Position numbers and translations under genes: made by a program | Part shown: positions 8,153 through 17,500 of the stretch, in pieces | How the letters are laid out: every line of letters starts with the position of its first letter | How positions within the stretch are numbered: the stretch's first letter is position 1 | Source of the DNA: an uncultured Pseudomonadota bacterium | GTDB taxonomy: Bacteria; Pseudomonadota; Alphaproteobacteria; RF32; CAG-239 | Assembly: GCA_949295935.1 (NCBI GenBank) | Contig: CASFMW010000004.1 | Span: forward strand, 1 to 48,442 | DNA length: 48,442 nucleotides | Direction: 5' to 3' | Notes under the pieces: model-generated | Databases searched by the model: none | What the model saw: only the letters and a program-made list of their open reading frames with translations | What the model was told of the DNA's origin: nothing

Positions 8153-9112
8153 ATGATGCAAAATAATAAAAATATTGATGTCAGCTTTGTTATGACGGTT
8201 TATAACAAAGAATATTATCTGCCCTCTGTTCTAAAGGCTTTGTTAAATCAAGACGGGCTTGAGAATCCTTAATTTATTTTTATTGATGATTTGTCAACCG
8301 ATCGTTCCGTAGATATTATCAAACAATATACCAAAGATGTTCCTAATGTCATTTTGGTAGAAAATAAGGATAATCGCGGTATTAGCCCAAGAATTAACCA
8401 AGGAATCGCCCTCGCCCATGGCGAATATGTGCGAATGCTTGATTCTGATGATATTTTTCCGATTAATTCTACAAGAAAGATGTTAGATATTGCCAAAGAG
8501 CTTGATGCAGATATGGTTTATGGTTGTTTTTCTAAGACAGGAAAGCTTCCCGAAGAATTGACCAACGAAACAATTGGTGAATTTTCGTATTCTTATAATC
8601 AAGATGCATTGCTTGGAGTACTTAACGGACGTTTTACCCGTATGGGACAGCTTATCAAGACTTCGGTTTTGAAAAAAGCCAAAGGCGCTGATGAACGCGT
8701 ATTTATTCAAGACGAATCTATTCCGCTGCGTTGTGCCATTCATGCTCATGGCGTGGTTAAAATAGATGCTGATGTGGTTTTGGTTCCAAAAGAAATTGGA
8801 AATTTTTCAGGAAACAAGCTTCAACTTGATCATGATCGCTTTTTAGCCTATTGCGATGCAATTCTGGATAATCCAAATTTGCCGGAAACAGCTCTGCGCC
8901 TTATGTATCGCAAAGCGGTTTCGGCTTATTGGAAAATGACGCGTAAGACTTCTCTTCTTCCTTATTTTTCTAAGGTATTTGTGGTTTATTTGGTAAACAA
9001 AATTTCTCCACAATATCCGAACAAAGCCTTTTTAGAAAAGATGAAAAGTGATTTCTTAGCATTAAAAAATGTTAGACGCGTCACTAATCCTTTGTATTCT
9101 TTAGAAAAATAA
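8153..9112 (+). pseudogene. Family 2 glycosyltransferase interrupted by in-frame TAA
   Basis: Reading from ATG 8153 gives a GT-A glycosyltransferase start (DVSFVMTVYNKEYYLPSVL) until TAA at 8270-8272 (codon 40). The same frame then continues as FIFIDDLSTDRSVDIIKQY and runs on to 9112 with DxD-type LDSDD and a later QDESIP segment. The stop falls exactly where family members have a sense codon before the IDD strand; one base change (TAA from GAA) would restore a 319-residue enzyme. A restart at TTG 8291 would lack the nucleotide-binding strand and is unlikely to work. It could be a true recent pseudogene or a sequence error. It follows the DUF2155 gene by 18 bp. Confidence 0.8.
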
Positions 9113-9114
9113 AT

Positions 9115-9999
9115 TTATGCAATTTTAGCATTAAATTTCTTTATAAAACCGCAAGGTTTATTGCTGCACCTTAGTCGTCTGAGTTCGGCTTGTCCAAAAT
9201 CTTGTCCCCAGTTGATATATTTTGCTTCGGGAAAAGCTTGAGCAAAAAGTTTGCAATTGGTCGGACCTGCTCCTTTGATATTACTCAAAGATTTTTCAAA
9301 CAAAATCTGTAGATTATTATTATTTTGCTTTTCGCCGATTATAAAGCTGACCGGTTGGTTTTGAACGATTAGAATTTTTCCTATCAAATGAGGTTTGAAA
9401 ATTTTCCAGTTTTTTAAAATTCTATTCAACGCGATATATTCTTCCTCAGAAAATTCGGGATCATATTCTCCTAAGGTTTGTCGTTGTTCAAACTGGAAGA
9501 GCATTTGAATATCTTTGATATCATCTTCTTCTATTTCTTTTTGTTCGTATTCATAAATTTTTTCAAAAAAATTAACATGCTGTCTTTTAACATGAAATTT
9601 TTTTCCAGGAAGTTCTGTTATATCTTGTCTTTTATAGATATATTCCATTGTGTCAGGATCTTCACGAAAAGTGAAATGGTCATTATCCTTTCGGAGCAGC
9701 CTTAAGGCAAAGTCTTCACTGACATTGCGTAATTCGGAATGAGGCGGTAACTTTCTGGCAAAGAGGTTTATCCAATTTTTTTGTTTCCATATTCCTATTG
9801 GGATTTTGTAATAGATTTTTCCGTCGTAATAATATCTTACCCAACACATATTGCCGGAAAAAGCCCATTCGTAATTATATAATTCTTTCCATGCCCACAT
9901 GAAAAAAAATGAATCATCCGCGTTTTTGCTGGGGCATCTTTTTTTAATGTCTAAATACTGGTCCATTTTTTCAAGAGATATTGCCTCAAATTTTAGCAT
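9115..9999 (-). CDS. DUF2156 (phosphatidylglycerol lysyltransferase C-terminal-like) protein
   Basis: A 294-residue soluble protein of the GNAT-like DUF2156 family, related to the C-terminal catalytic part of MprF/LPG synthetase. Features seen are the N-terminal WAWKELYNYEW, the middle GKKFHVKRQHVNFF (typically KLHKKRNHINRF in the family) and the C-terminal INWGQDFGQAELRRLR. It lacks the membrane flippase half of MprF. Members probably transfer an aminoacyl or acyl group, but the substrate is not known. It is convergent with the broken glycosyltransferase, with 2 bp between them and no terminator hairpin. Confidence 0.85.
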   Translation of the reverse strand: MLKFEAISLEKMDQYLDIKKRCPSKNADDSFFFMWAWKELYNYEWAFSGNMCWVRYYYDGKIYYKIPIGIWKQKNWINLFARKLPPHSELRNVSEDFALRLLRKDNDHFTFREDPDTMEYIYKRQDITELPGKKFHVKRQHVNFFEKIYEYEQKEIEEDDIKDIQMLFQFEQRQTLGEYDPEFSEEEYIALNRILKNWKIFKPHLIGKILIVQNQPVSFIIGEKQNNNNLQILFEKSLSNIKGAGPTNCKLFAQAFPEAKYINWGQDFGQAELRRLRCSNKPCGFIKKFNAKIA

Positions 10000-10081
10000 A
10001 AGCTTTACTCCATCATTATTATTTATCTAATTTAGCAAAGCTTGATATAATCTGTTTAATTTGTTTTTGGAGTGGCTGAGC

Positions 10082-11383
10082 TTAATTTTTTTGCAGCATT
10101 TTTTCTAAGCGGGCACAATTTTTGTTAGAAATTTTACAAGTGAAAGAAATGTTTTTTCCTTTAAGATTGCTACTGATTACCTCAGAATTTTCGTATAACC
10201 ACGCAATCTCTTTACCTTTTTCTGCCGCTATGTTAATTTCAAGAATTTTTTCTTCTCGGCTGAGTTTTTCGGCTATGGTTTGCAAAAATTCACCAAGCCC
10301 CAGCCCGCTTACTGCCGAACATACAATCAAAGAAGAATTTCTTTCTGATAGTTCTTTGTAATAAGTTTGTTGTTCAGGCGTTAATAAATCCGCCTTATTT
10401 AAAAGCTCAATATAATTTTCTTCTGTTTCAATATGTTTTAGTCCCAAATGTTCCAAAACATTCAAAACATCTTTTTTTTGCGTTTGTGTTTCCGGATTAG
10501 CCACATCACGAACATGAACAACAATATCAGCGGCTAAAACTTCTTCTAAAGTGGCGCGAAAGGCCATTATCAATTCATGAGGTAAATCTGAAATAAATCC
10601 TACTGTATCTGAGAGGATAACTTCTTGTCCGGTAGGAAGCTTCATTTTTCTCATGGTGGTGTCAAGTGTGGCAAAGAGCAGATCTTTGGCAAAGACATCT
10701 GCTTGAGTTAGGCTGTTAAACAAAGTTGATTTTCCGGCGTTAGTATACCCTACCAAAGCCACTACAGGATAAGGAACTTTTTGTCTTGCGCTTCTTTGCA
10801 AGGCTCTAGTCTTTTTGACTTTTTCCAGCTCTTTTTTTATACGAACAATTTTATCGTCAATAATTCTTCGGTCAAGCTCGATTTGGGTTTCTCCGGGGCC
10901 GCCTAAAAATCCAGCGCCGCCGCGTTGGCGTTCCAAGTGGGTCCAGCTTCGGACAAGACGGCTACGTTGATAAGTTAAATGAGCCAGCTCTACCTGTAGT
11001 TTTCCTTCTTTGGTTTGGGCTCTTTCGCCAAAGATTTCAAGAATTAGCGCCGTGCGGTCAATGACCTTTGTTTTGAGTTTTTTTTCAAGATTTCTTTGTT
11101 GTATTGGACTCAGGCCAGCATCAACAATCAATAGTTCTATATTTTCTTGACTGAATTTTTCTGCCAATTTATCAATATAGCCTTGTCCGAAATAAGCTCC
11201 TGACTTAATTTCTCTCAATTTTACAATTTCGGCACCGGCGATATCCAAGCTTATGGCTCGCGCCAAGCCAACAGCCTCTTCTAATCTGGCTTCGGGAGAA
11301 AGCTTTTGTTCCGAATTTGTGATATTCGGAAAGACAATATAGGCTTTTGCCGCCTTTTTCTCCTCTATCTGAAAATTACTCAA
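10082..11383 (-). CDS. hflX: GTPase HflX
   Basis: A 433-residue ribosome-associated GTPase that splits stalled 70S ribosomes. The N-terminal HflX domain includes LIVDAGLSPIQQRNLEKKL and the glycine-rich linker GGAGFLGGPGETQIELDRR. The G domain has G1 GYTNAGKST, G2 in ATLDTTMR, G3 DTVGF and G4 NKAD. The frame has no ATG near the expected N-terminus; the start is TTG at 11383, 19 bp after hfq, with AAGG about 11 bases upstream. hfq-hflX is a conserved pair in Proteobacteria. Confidence 0.96.
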   Translation of the reverse strand: MSNFQIEEKKAAKAYIVFPNITNSEQKLSPEARLEEAVGLARAISLDIAGAEIVKLREIKSGAYFGQGYIDKLAEKFSQENIELLIVDAGLSPIQQRNLEKKLKTKVIDRTALILEIFGERAQTKEGKLQVELAHLTYQRSRLVRSWTHLERQRGGAGFLGGPGETQIELDRRIIDDKIVRIKKELEKVKKTRALQRSARQKVPYPVVALVGYTNAGKSTLFNSLTQADVFAKDLLFATLDTTMRKMKLPTGQEVILSDTVGFISDLPHELIMAFRATLEEVLAADIVVHVRDVANPETQTQKKDVLNVLEHLGLKHIETEENYIELLNKADLLTPEQQTYYKELSERNSSLIVCSAVSGLGLGEFLQTIAEKLSREEKILEINIAAEKGKEIAWLYENSEVISSNLKGKNISFTCKISNKNCARLEKMLQKN

Positions 11384-11402
11384 GACTTTGTCAGCCTTGT
11401 GT

Positions 11403-11630
11403 TTATTTTACTTCAGGAAGTTCGATATTAACGGCTGTTCCCGGCATTATGGTTGATACGGCGTGCTTATATATCAACTGGGTGTGCCCGTCTCTTCTTA
11501 ACAAAAGTGAGGTTTCATCAAACCAAGTGATTATTCCCTGCAGCTTTACGCCATTTACCAAAAATACCGTAACAGCAATCTTGTTTTGGCATAAGTCTTT
11601 TAAAAAATCTTCCTGAACGTTTTGTGACAT
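11403..11630 (-). CDS. hfq: RNA chaperone Hfq
   Basis: A 75-residue Sm-like protein that forms the hexamer pairing small RNAs with mRNAs. It starts [20 protein letters not shown], carries the Sm1 motif ([17 protein letters not shown]) and the Sm2 motif [10 protein letters not shown] with the YKHA core. It has the short form without the long C-terminal tail of E. coli Hfq, as is common in Alphaproteobacteria. AAGGA lies 8 bases before the ATG. It sits between trkA (68 bp upstream) and hflX. Confidence 0.97.
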   Translation of the reverse strand: MSQNVQEDFLKDLCQNKIAVTVFLVNGVKLQGIITWFDETSLLLRRDGHTQLIYKHAVSTIMPGTAVNIELPEVK

Positions 11631-11698
11631 TTTTTTATTCCTTATTATATTTGTTCTTTTTAATTTAAGTACATTTCTTGTTATTAGTAAAGTTTTTT

Positions 11699-13057
11699 TT
11701 ATGAAAATATTTTTTCAACTTTTTTTATGGCTTTTGAGGAGCAATAAACAATTAGTCTATCGCCTTCTAAAATTCGCTCATATATCTCCGGAAAGATAAT
11801 TTCGTCGTTTCTGATAATGGCGCAGACTTTACTGTTTTCTGGTAAATCAAGCTCAACTATTTTTTTATCTGTTATCATCGAGGTTTCATTTATATTTATT
11901 TCCCACACCTCTCCGTAGCCTTGACCTAAGGAATAAGCCTTGCTGATTTTGGCTTTGCGCAATTCTTTTAATATCTCGGATATGGTGACAGATGCGCTGT
12001 CAACAATGATGCTGTCATTCAGATTGCTTACTAATGTATTATAAGAATTTGAATTTACTAATGATATGGTCGTATGAGCTCCGTTTTTCTTGGCAATTAA
12101 AGAGGCTAGCAAATTGTCCTTATCTCGCAAAGTTGTTGAAATTGTGACATCGGTCTCTTCGACATCTGCTTCTTCAAGCATTATATCACTAAGCAATTCT
12201 CCGCAGACGACAGATGTGTGTTCCAACACTCTGGCCAGATAGGCTGCTCGGCGTCTGTCTTCTTCAATTATTTTACAAGATATGATATTATCATCTTCCT
12301 CTAACTTTTGGGCCAGATATAATGATATTTGGTTTCCACCGAAAATCACCACTTTTTCGTTGCTTGGATGATCTGTTCCAAAACTGTGCAGCGCCTCTTC
12401 AATATCTTCTTCCGCGACTAAAAAGAAAAGCTCATCTCCGGCTTCTAAGCAAAACTCTCCTGTTGGAATAAAGTTTTTGCCATTTCTGACAACGCTTACC
12501 GGTGCTAATTTTATCTCTGGTGCGGCAAGGCCTATATGTTCTATGCTGGTTTTTATCAGAGGGCAACTTTCATTGCATTTGATGGAAAGCATATAAATCT
12601 TTTTATCGCCTAAGGGCATGACTGTTGATGCTCCCGGTACTTTTATTATTCCATATATTTCCTCGGCTATTGCCATATCAGGAAAAATTATTAAATCTAT
12701 ATTGATATGATTAGGATTATATAAATCACACCAAATTGGATTTTGATAAGCTTCCGCATCTATTCTGGCAATTTTTTTTCTGATATGAAACAAATAGTCA
12801 GCAACCTGACAAGCAATCATATTAACTTCGTCCGAATTTGTCAGTGCTAATATCATATCTGCACCCTCTGCTCCGGCTTTTTCTAATATTTCAGGATGAG
12901 CTGCATTGCCTAAAATCGGTAAGACATCCCATTCTTTTGCAACCTCATCCAACTTTTGCTGATCTGTATCAATAACGCTTATATCATTATTTCCGTATGA
13001 AAGATAGCTGACTATGTTTTTGCCTATTCTTCCGGCGCCGCAGACAATTATTTTCAT
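11699..13057 (-). CDS. trkA: Trk potassium uptake regulatory protein TrkA
   Basis: A 452-residue cytoplasmic subunit of the Trk potassium uptake system. There are two RCK units: the first nucleotide-binding fold opens with [17 protein letters not shown] (GxGRIG) and [11 protein letters not shown], followed by a TrkA-C domain; the second fold begins around residue 225 ([17 protein letters not shown]), followed by a second TrkA-C. Its ATG overlaps the dusB stop as ATGA (13054-13057), so translation is coupled. No trkH channel gene is in the window. Confidence 0.93.
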   Translation of the reverse strand: MKIIVCGAGRIGKNIVSYLSYGNNDISVIDTDQQKLDEVAKEWDVLPILGNAAHPEILEKAGAEGADMILALTNSDEVNMIACQVADYLFHIRKKIARIDAEAYQNPIWCDLYNPNHINIDLIIFPDMAIAEEIYGIIKVPGASTVMPLGDKKIYMLSIKCNESCPLIKTSIEHIGLAAPEIKLAPVSVVRNGKNFIPTGEFCLEAGDELFFLVAEEDIEEALHSFGTDHPSNEKVVIFGGNQISLYLAQKLEEDDNIISCKIIEEDRRRAAYLARVLEHTSVVCGELLSDIMLEEADVEETDVTISTTLRDKDNLLASLIAKKNGAHTTISLVNSNSYNTLVSNLNDSIIVDSASVTISEILKELRKAKISKAYSLGQGYGEVWEININETSMITDKKIVELDLPENSKVCAIIRNDEIIFPEIYERILEGDRLIVYCSSKAIKKVEKIFS

Positions 13058-14025
13058 CTTTCTTCTTCTCCAAAACTGTCAAAATATTTATCTATCGCAG
13101 CCATGGCCTGCTGATAGTCATTTATTTTGGTATAGGTTTCGCGAAATCTTTTGGCATCGCGCAAGTTTTTACAGTACCAACAAACAAACTTTCGAGAAAT
13201 GGCCAAGCCCATTTCTTGTCCGTAATAGCTGCTTAATTCTTCAATATGTTTCAGCATAAAGGCTTTTATTTCCGTAACAGGAATTTTTCTTGGTTCTGTT
13301 CCGGTTCTTAAATAATCATCCGTTTGACTTATTAGCCAAGGGTTGCCCAATCCGGCACGGCCAATCATAACGCCGTCAACTCCGGTCTCTTTTATCATTC
13401 TTGCCGCATCATAAGGGGTGTTTATATCTCCGTTACCAATAACCGGTATTTTAACGGCTTCTTTTACCTCTCTGATAATATTCCAATCCGCCTCACCGGA
13501 ATAAAAAGCACTGCGCGTACGCCCGTGTACGGTTATATATGAAGCACCGCTAGCTTCACACATTTTAGCAAAATCAACGGCATTTACGCTTGAGGCATCC
13601 CAGCCTTTGCGAAACTTAACACTCACTTTTAGCGGTGTGGCGTCTACGACTGATTTGATGATTTTCTCTGCTAGTTTTACGTCTTTCATTAAAGCTGAGC
13701 CAGACTGATTATTCACAATCTTCTTGACTGGGCAGCCCATATTAATATCCAAAGAATGAGCCCCTAATTCTTCTGCTAATTTTGCAGCCTCTGAAAAAAG
13801 AAACGGATCATTTCCTACCAGCTGAACCACAACAGGATAAGCCTCGTCCCTCACATCAGCTATGCGATAGGTTTTAGGATTTTTTCTTTGAATGGCATTA
13901 ATCGCGACCATCTCTGAGACCATAACGCCTTTTCCGAGTGACGACACCAGCTTTCTTAATGGCTTATCGGTTATTCCGGCCATTGGTGCCATAAAAACAT
14001 TGCTATCAAAATCTAATATTTGCAT
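13054..14025 (-). CDS. dusB: tRNA-dihydrouridine synthase DusB
   Basis: A 323-residue FMN-dependent enzyme reducing uridine in the D-loop of tRNA. The N-terminal APMAGITDKPLRKLV, the active-site Cys in DINMGCPVKKIVNNQSG, the FMN-binding VHGRTRSAFYSG and the phosphate-binding IPVIGNGDI and GVMIGRAGLGNPWL are all present. Its ATG overlaps the stop of the gene upstream as TAATG, and its stop overlaps the trkA start. In many Alphaproteobacteria dusB is followed by ntrBC and ntrYX; here trkA follows directly. Confidence 0.95.
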   Translation of the reverse strand: MQILDFDSNVFMAPMAGITDKPLRKLVSSLGKGVMVSEMVAINAIQRKNPKTYRIADVRDEAYPVVVQLVGNDPFLFSEAAKLAEELGAHSLDINMGCPVKKIVNNQSGSALMKDVKLAEKIIKSVVDATPLKVSVKFRKGWDASSVNAVDFAKMCEASGASYITVHGRTRSAFYSGEADWNIIREVKEAVKIPVIGNGDINTPYDAARMIKETGVDGVMIGRAGLGNPWLISQTDDYLRTGTEPRKIPVTEIKAFMLKHIEELSSYYGQEMGLAISRKFVCWYCKNLRDAKRFRETYTKINDYQQAMAAIDKYFDSFGEEER

Positions 14026-14588
14026 TAGGCCTCAAAATTATAATTACGGTTATATTCGTGCATAAAATCTATCAGAATATGCGGTTGGCGGTTTATGTCT
14101 TGTACATAATTATATGTATTTACAGCATAATCAAGGGTTGAATATGAAAACTCTTTTGTCATATTCATGATATTTGCATTTAGTCCGGTATTTTCTTGTG
14201 GTTTTATATAGCTTTGCGCTACTTTATCATAGGCTTCAACTTTATTTTCCGTTCCAAGGCGGTTTAATATTTCTGAAAAATCAAGCCCTGATGTTTCCGC
14301 TGATTCAAGATTCTTTTCCTTATCTGGCTTGTTATACAAGCTTTTCCGATATTTTTCGGCAGCACTTTCTTGCAAGGGATTATCGGACACATATTCTTGT
14401 ACCGTGAACGAGGCTTTGGGTTCTAAATAAGCTTGTCCGAAATAAATTTCTGCTGAAATCGCTTGATTTTTTGCTTCCGGCGCAACCGAAAAGCTCTTTT
14501 TTCCGCTTAAGCGTTCGGCGGAAGCGCCTATGCTTTGCAGAAGCTTATCAATCTCAAGCTGATAACCTTGTGTTGCAGAAATTCCCAT
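14025..14588 (-). CDS. Hypothetical protein between coiled-coil gene and dusB
   Basis: A 187-residue protein that I do not recognise. It has no signal peptide or membrane segment and looks polar and partly helical, with Gln, Asn, Tyr and Lys abundant and an aromatic C-terminus (HILIDFMHEYNRNYNF). Both ends are coupled: its ATG shares one base with the stop of the coiled-coil gene (TAATG), and its stop shares one base with the dusB start. This makes it a true gene, probably made in proportion to its neighbours. A partnership with the coiled-coil protein is plausible but unproven. Confidence 0.8.
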   Translation of the reverse strand: MGISATQGYQLEIDKLLQSIGASAERLSGKKSFSVAPEAKNQAISAEIYFGQAYLEPKASFTVQEYVSDNPLQESAAEKYRKSLYNKPDKEKNLESAETSGLDFSEILNRLGTENKVEAYDKVAQSYIKPQENTGLNANIMNMTKEFSYSTLDYAVNTYNYVQDINRQPHILIDFMHEYNRNYNFEA

Positions 14589-17500
14589 TAGTTAATTCTA
14601 TCCAATGCTTTTGCTAATACATAATAGAGTTTACCGACATCAGCCCCTGAAATAACAGATAACAGAAGTCCTGATTTTTCGCTGTCTTTAGCTTTTCCTA
14701 CCAGACTTTCAAAATCTGTCAGATAGCGGGTGACGACGTCTCTGAATTCTGCATTCTTTTCAAATTCAGTCTTAATGCCGACAATTTGGCTCCGGCTCAT
14801 GGTTCGGGCAAGATGTCTGACGAACACTGATGTATCTCCGTTATAATATTTTTTCCAGAGTTCTTCTTCTACGCCGGGGTTGAATATTCGGTTAATGTCA
14901 ACCGCTGCAGATTCAAGTTTTTCCAGAACATAAGAAGCGTTTCTTAAGAAGCTATCGACCCTCATGCCTTCATAAAGCTTTTCTAAATCCTTCAATTTTA
15001 GCTCAGCTTTTGATGATGTATCCGTTAAAATTTGAAGCTGCTTTTTGAACAACGCATTAAAGCCGTTTGACTTTTGGAGAATATCTTCTCCTTGCGCGGT
15101 GAACTCTTTTGACGCATTGCTTAAAGAGCCGACGACCTCAGTAACTTTACTAATAGAATCATCACTTGCTGCAACCAAGACATTTGACTGTTTTAAGAAA
15201 ATTTCTCCAGAAGAGCGGATGTCATTGGCAATTCTTTCTGCATTTGAAGAAATTTCGCCAATAGATGCTCTCAGCTTATTTCCGGCATTTTCTAAGCTGC
15301 CGGCGCTTTGTTTGGTCATTTCATCTAGCTGTATACCAAGCTTTTTCAAACTATCGCCAAGGCCTTTTACCTTGTCGTAAGCCTGATTGGCTCTGTCGGA
15401 CAAGACCATTGAGGCATCATTTAATACAGTATTAAAGTAGGTCACCAGCTCTTTGGTACCTTCTGACAAATTCAACATCTTATCATTTTGTTCTGATATC
15501 AGATTATTTATCTCAATAACACCGGTGCTGGCTTCTGCGGTTACGGTATTAAAGCCAGCCAAATACTTTTCATAATCCTTCATGACGGCGCTGACTTTTT
15601 GATTTGAAACTTCTACCGTCTTTGTCAAATCCTCAGAGCTTTGAGATAATGATAAGCCGACTTGTTCAATATTTTTAACAGAGGCTTTAGTTGCTTTGGC
15701 AATATCTTCTCCAATTTTTAGCATCTTATCACCAAGAGAGTCTATATTATATCCGGCTTTGGTGGTAATTTCTGTGATATTTTCGCCGCTATTTTTTATC
15801 TGCTCACTGATTTCATTCAGCTGTTGTGCGACGTTTGTTGACGCTTCAGACAAGTACTTATACTGCTGTGCCAAAGAGGCCTCGCCCAGTCTGGTTTGGG
15901 TTGAAACAACATTTACTACATCTTTTATGCTTTCAGACTGTTGGGTAAGGCTTTCTTTTATACTTTCTGCTTGAGATTGGGTTTTAATTAAAGCTTCATC
16001 CAAGGTCTTTATATGGCCCTCCATAATCATGGCAATGTCTTTACTGCCGGAAGCCATGCTCTCATTCGCAGCTTCAAGGCGGCGGCAATTATCCATAATG
16101 TCGGCTGAAACATTGTCAGCGCCTTCTTTAACTTGATCAAAAATCTCAGCAAAAGATGATATATTTTGGTTAAAATCATCCGTTACTTGCTGCATTTTAT
16201 CTTGCATGCCATTAATTATTCTGACAACAGCATCATTTTGCGCTTCTACAGCTTCATTAATTTTCATAAGTCGGTCAACTGACTGCTCTACGCTACTATT
16301 AATGAAGTTCGAACGTTTGCTGGCATCTTCTTCCAATATTGCTAATCTTGAGAAAACTCTATCGGCGCTTTGTTCAATGATAGAAATTTGTTTTTTCATA
16401 GCGCTGCCGATATTATTTGTATTCTCTGAAATTTTATCACAAATATTGAAAAACTCGCCTTCTTGCTGTTTAAACAATAGGTTAATCATTTCAGCTTTTT
16501 CGTCAAATGCTTTGATGACGTCAGTTACATAACCAATTGTTGTTTCAGCCATATTGCTTAACATGCTGCTTTGCTTGCTAAAGGAGTTAAGCAAATCTTT
16601 ATGTGTTTTTTCAGAAACTTCTGATGATTTGTTTATCATCTCTGTTTGCAATGACAACATATGTGTTAAGTTAGTTGTCTTGCTTTCAATACTGTCATTC
16701 AAATTGTCAATCTTTTGATAATGGCTCTCGAGATTATCGTTGACAACTTTCATTTTATCACAAGTTATATCAACCAGACTTGACATATCATCGGCTTGAG
16801 CCTTGAATTCTTGCTTGAGCTCATTTGTTTTTCCGATAATGTCTTCTGATACGGCATAAGTGGCTTCTATTTGTTCTTTTAAGCTTTTTATTGTATCTTT
16901 AGCATCTTCACCCATCATATTTGAAATGCGGCTCAATTCCTCAATTTCCCGTTTCAGTTCGCCTTTCATTTCTTCAATATGGTTGACTGATGTGCTAATA
17001 ATACGCTGTTGCTGGGTCAAAGAGTTTTCACTTATTTTGCTCTGAGTTACAACTAATGATGAAGTTTCTCCGATACTTTCGGCATTTTTCTTCATTGTCT
17101 GTGAAATTTGTTCCAAAGCTTTTACTGCTGTATTTGATGTATCTTGAAGCAATGTTACTTTTTGCTGTAAATCCTGTGCAGTAACCTGTATTCTGTTTGC
17201 GGCCTCTTGTTCTGCTTCTTTTATTTGCGCTTGGTTGCCCTTTAAAGTCTCATTGACGGAATTTAACTTCAAAATTGACTGATCTGCTGTTTCTGCAACT
17301 GCAGACGCCTCTTTTTTGAGGCTTTCTATAACAATATCAGTATTCTTCTGAGCAATATCCGTTGTTTTTTCTAAAAGTTCGCCATGTTCCTTGATATCTG
17401 ACTGAACAGCCTGCATAATATTATTGATTTCTTCTGAAACACTATTTAATTCGCGGACTTGGATGGCGATGCTTTCTTCTGCCATACCGGCTCTTGAAAT

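Noticed and set aside
8270..8272. Stop-codon reassignment or recoding as the explanation for the TAA in the glycosyltransferase
   Set aside because: TAA ends many other genes in the window as a normal stop, and no recoding context is visible; mutation or sequence error is simpler.
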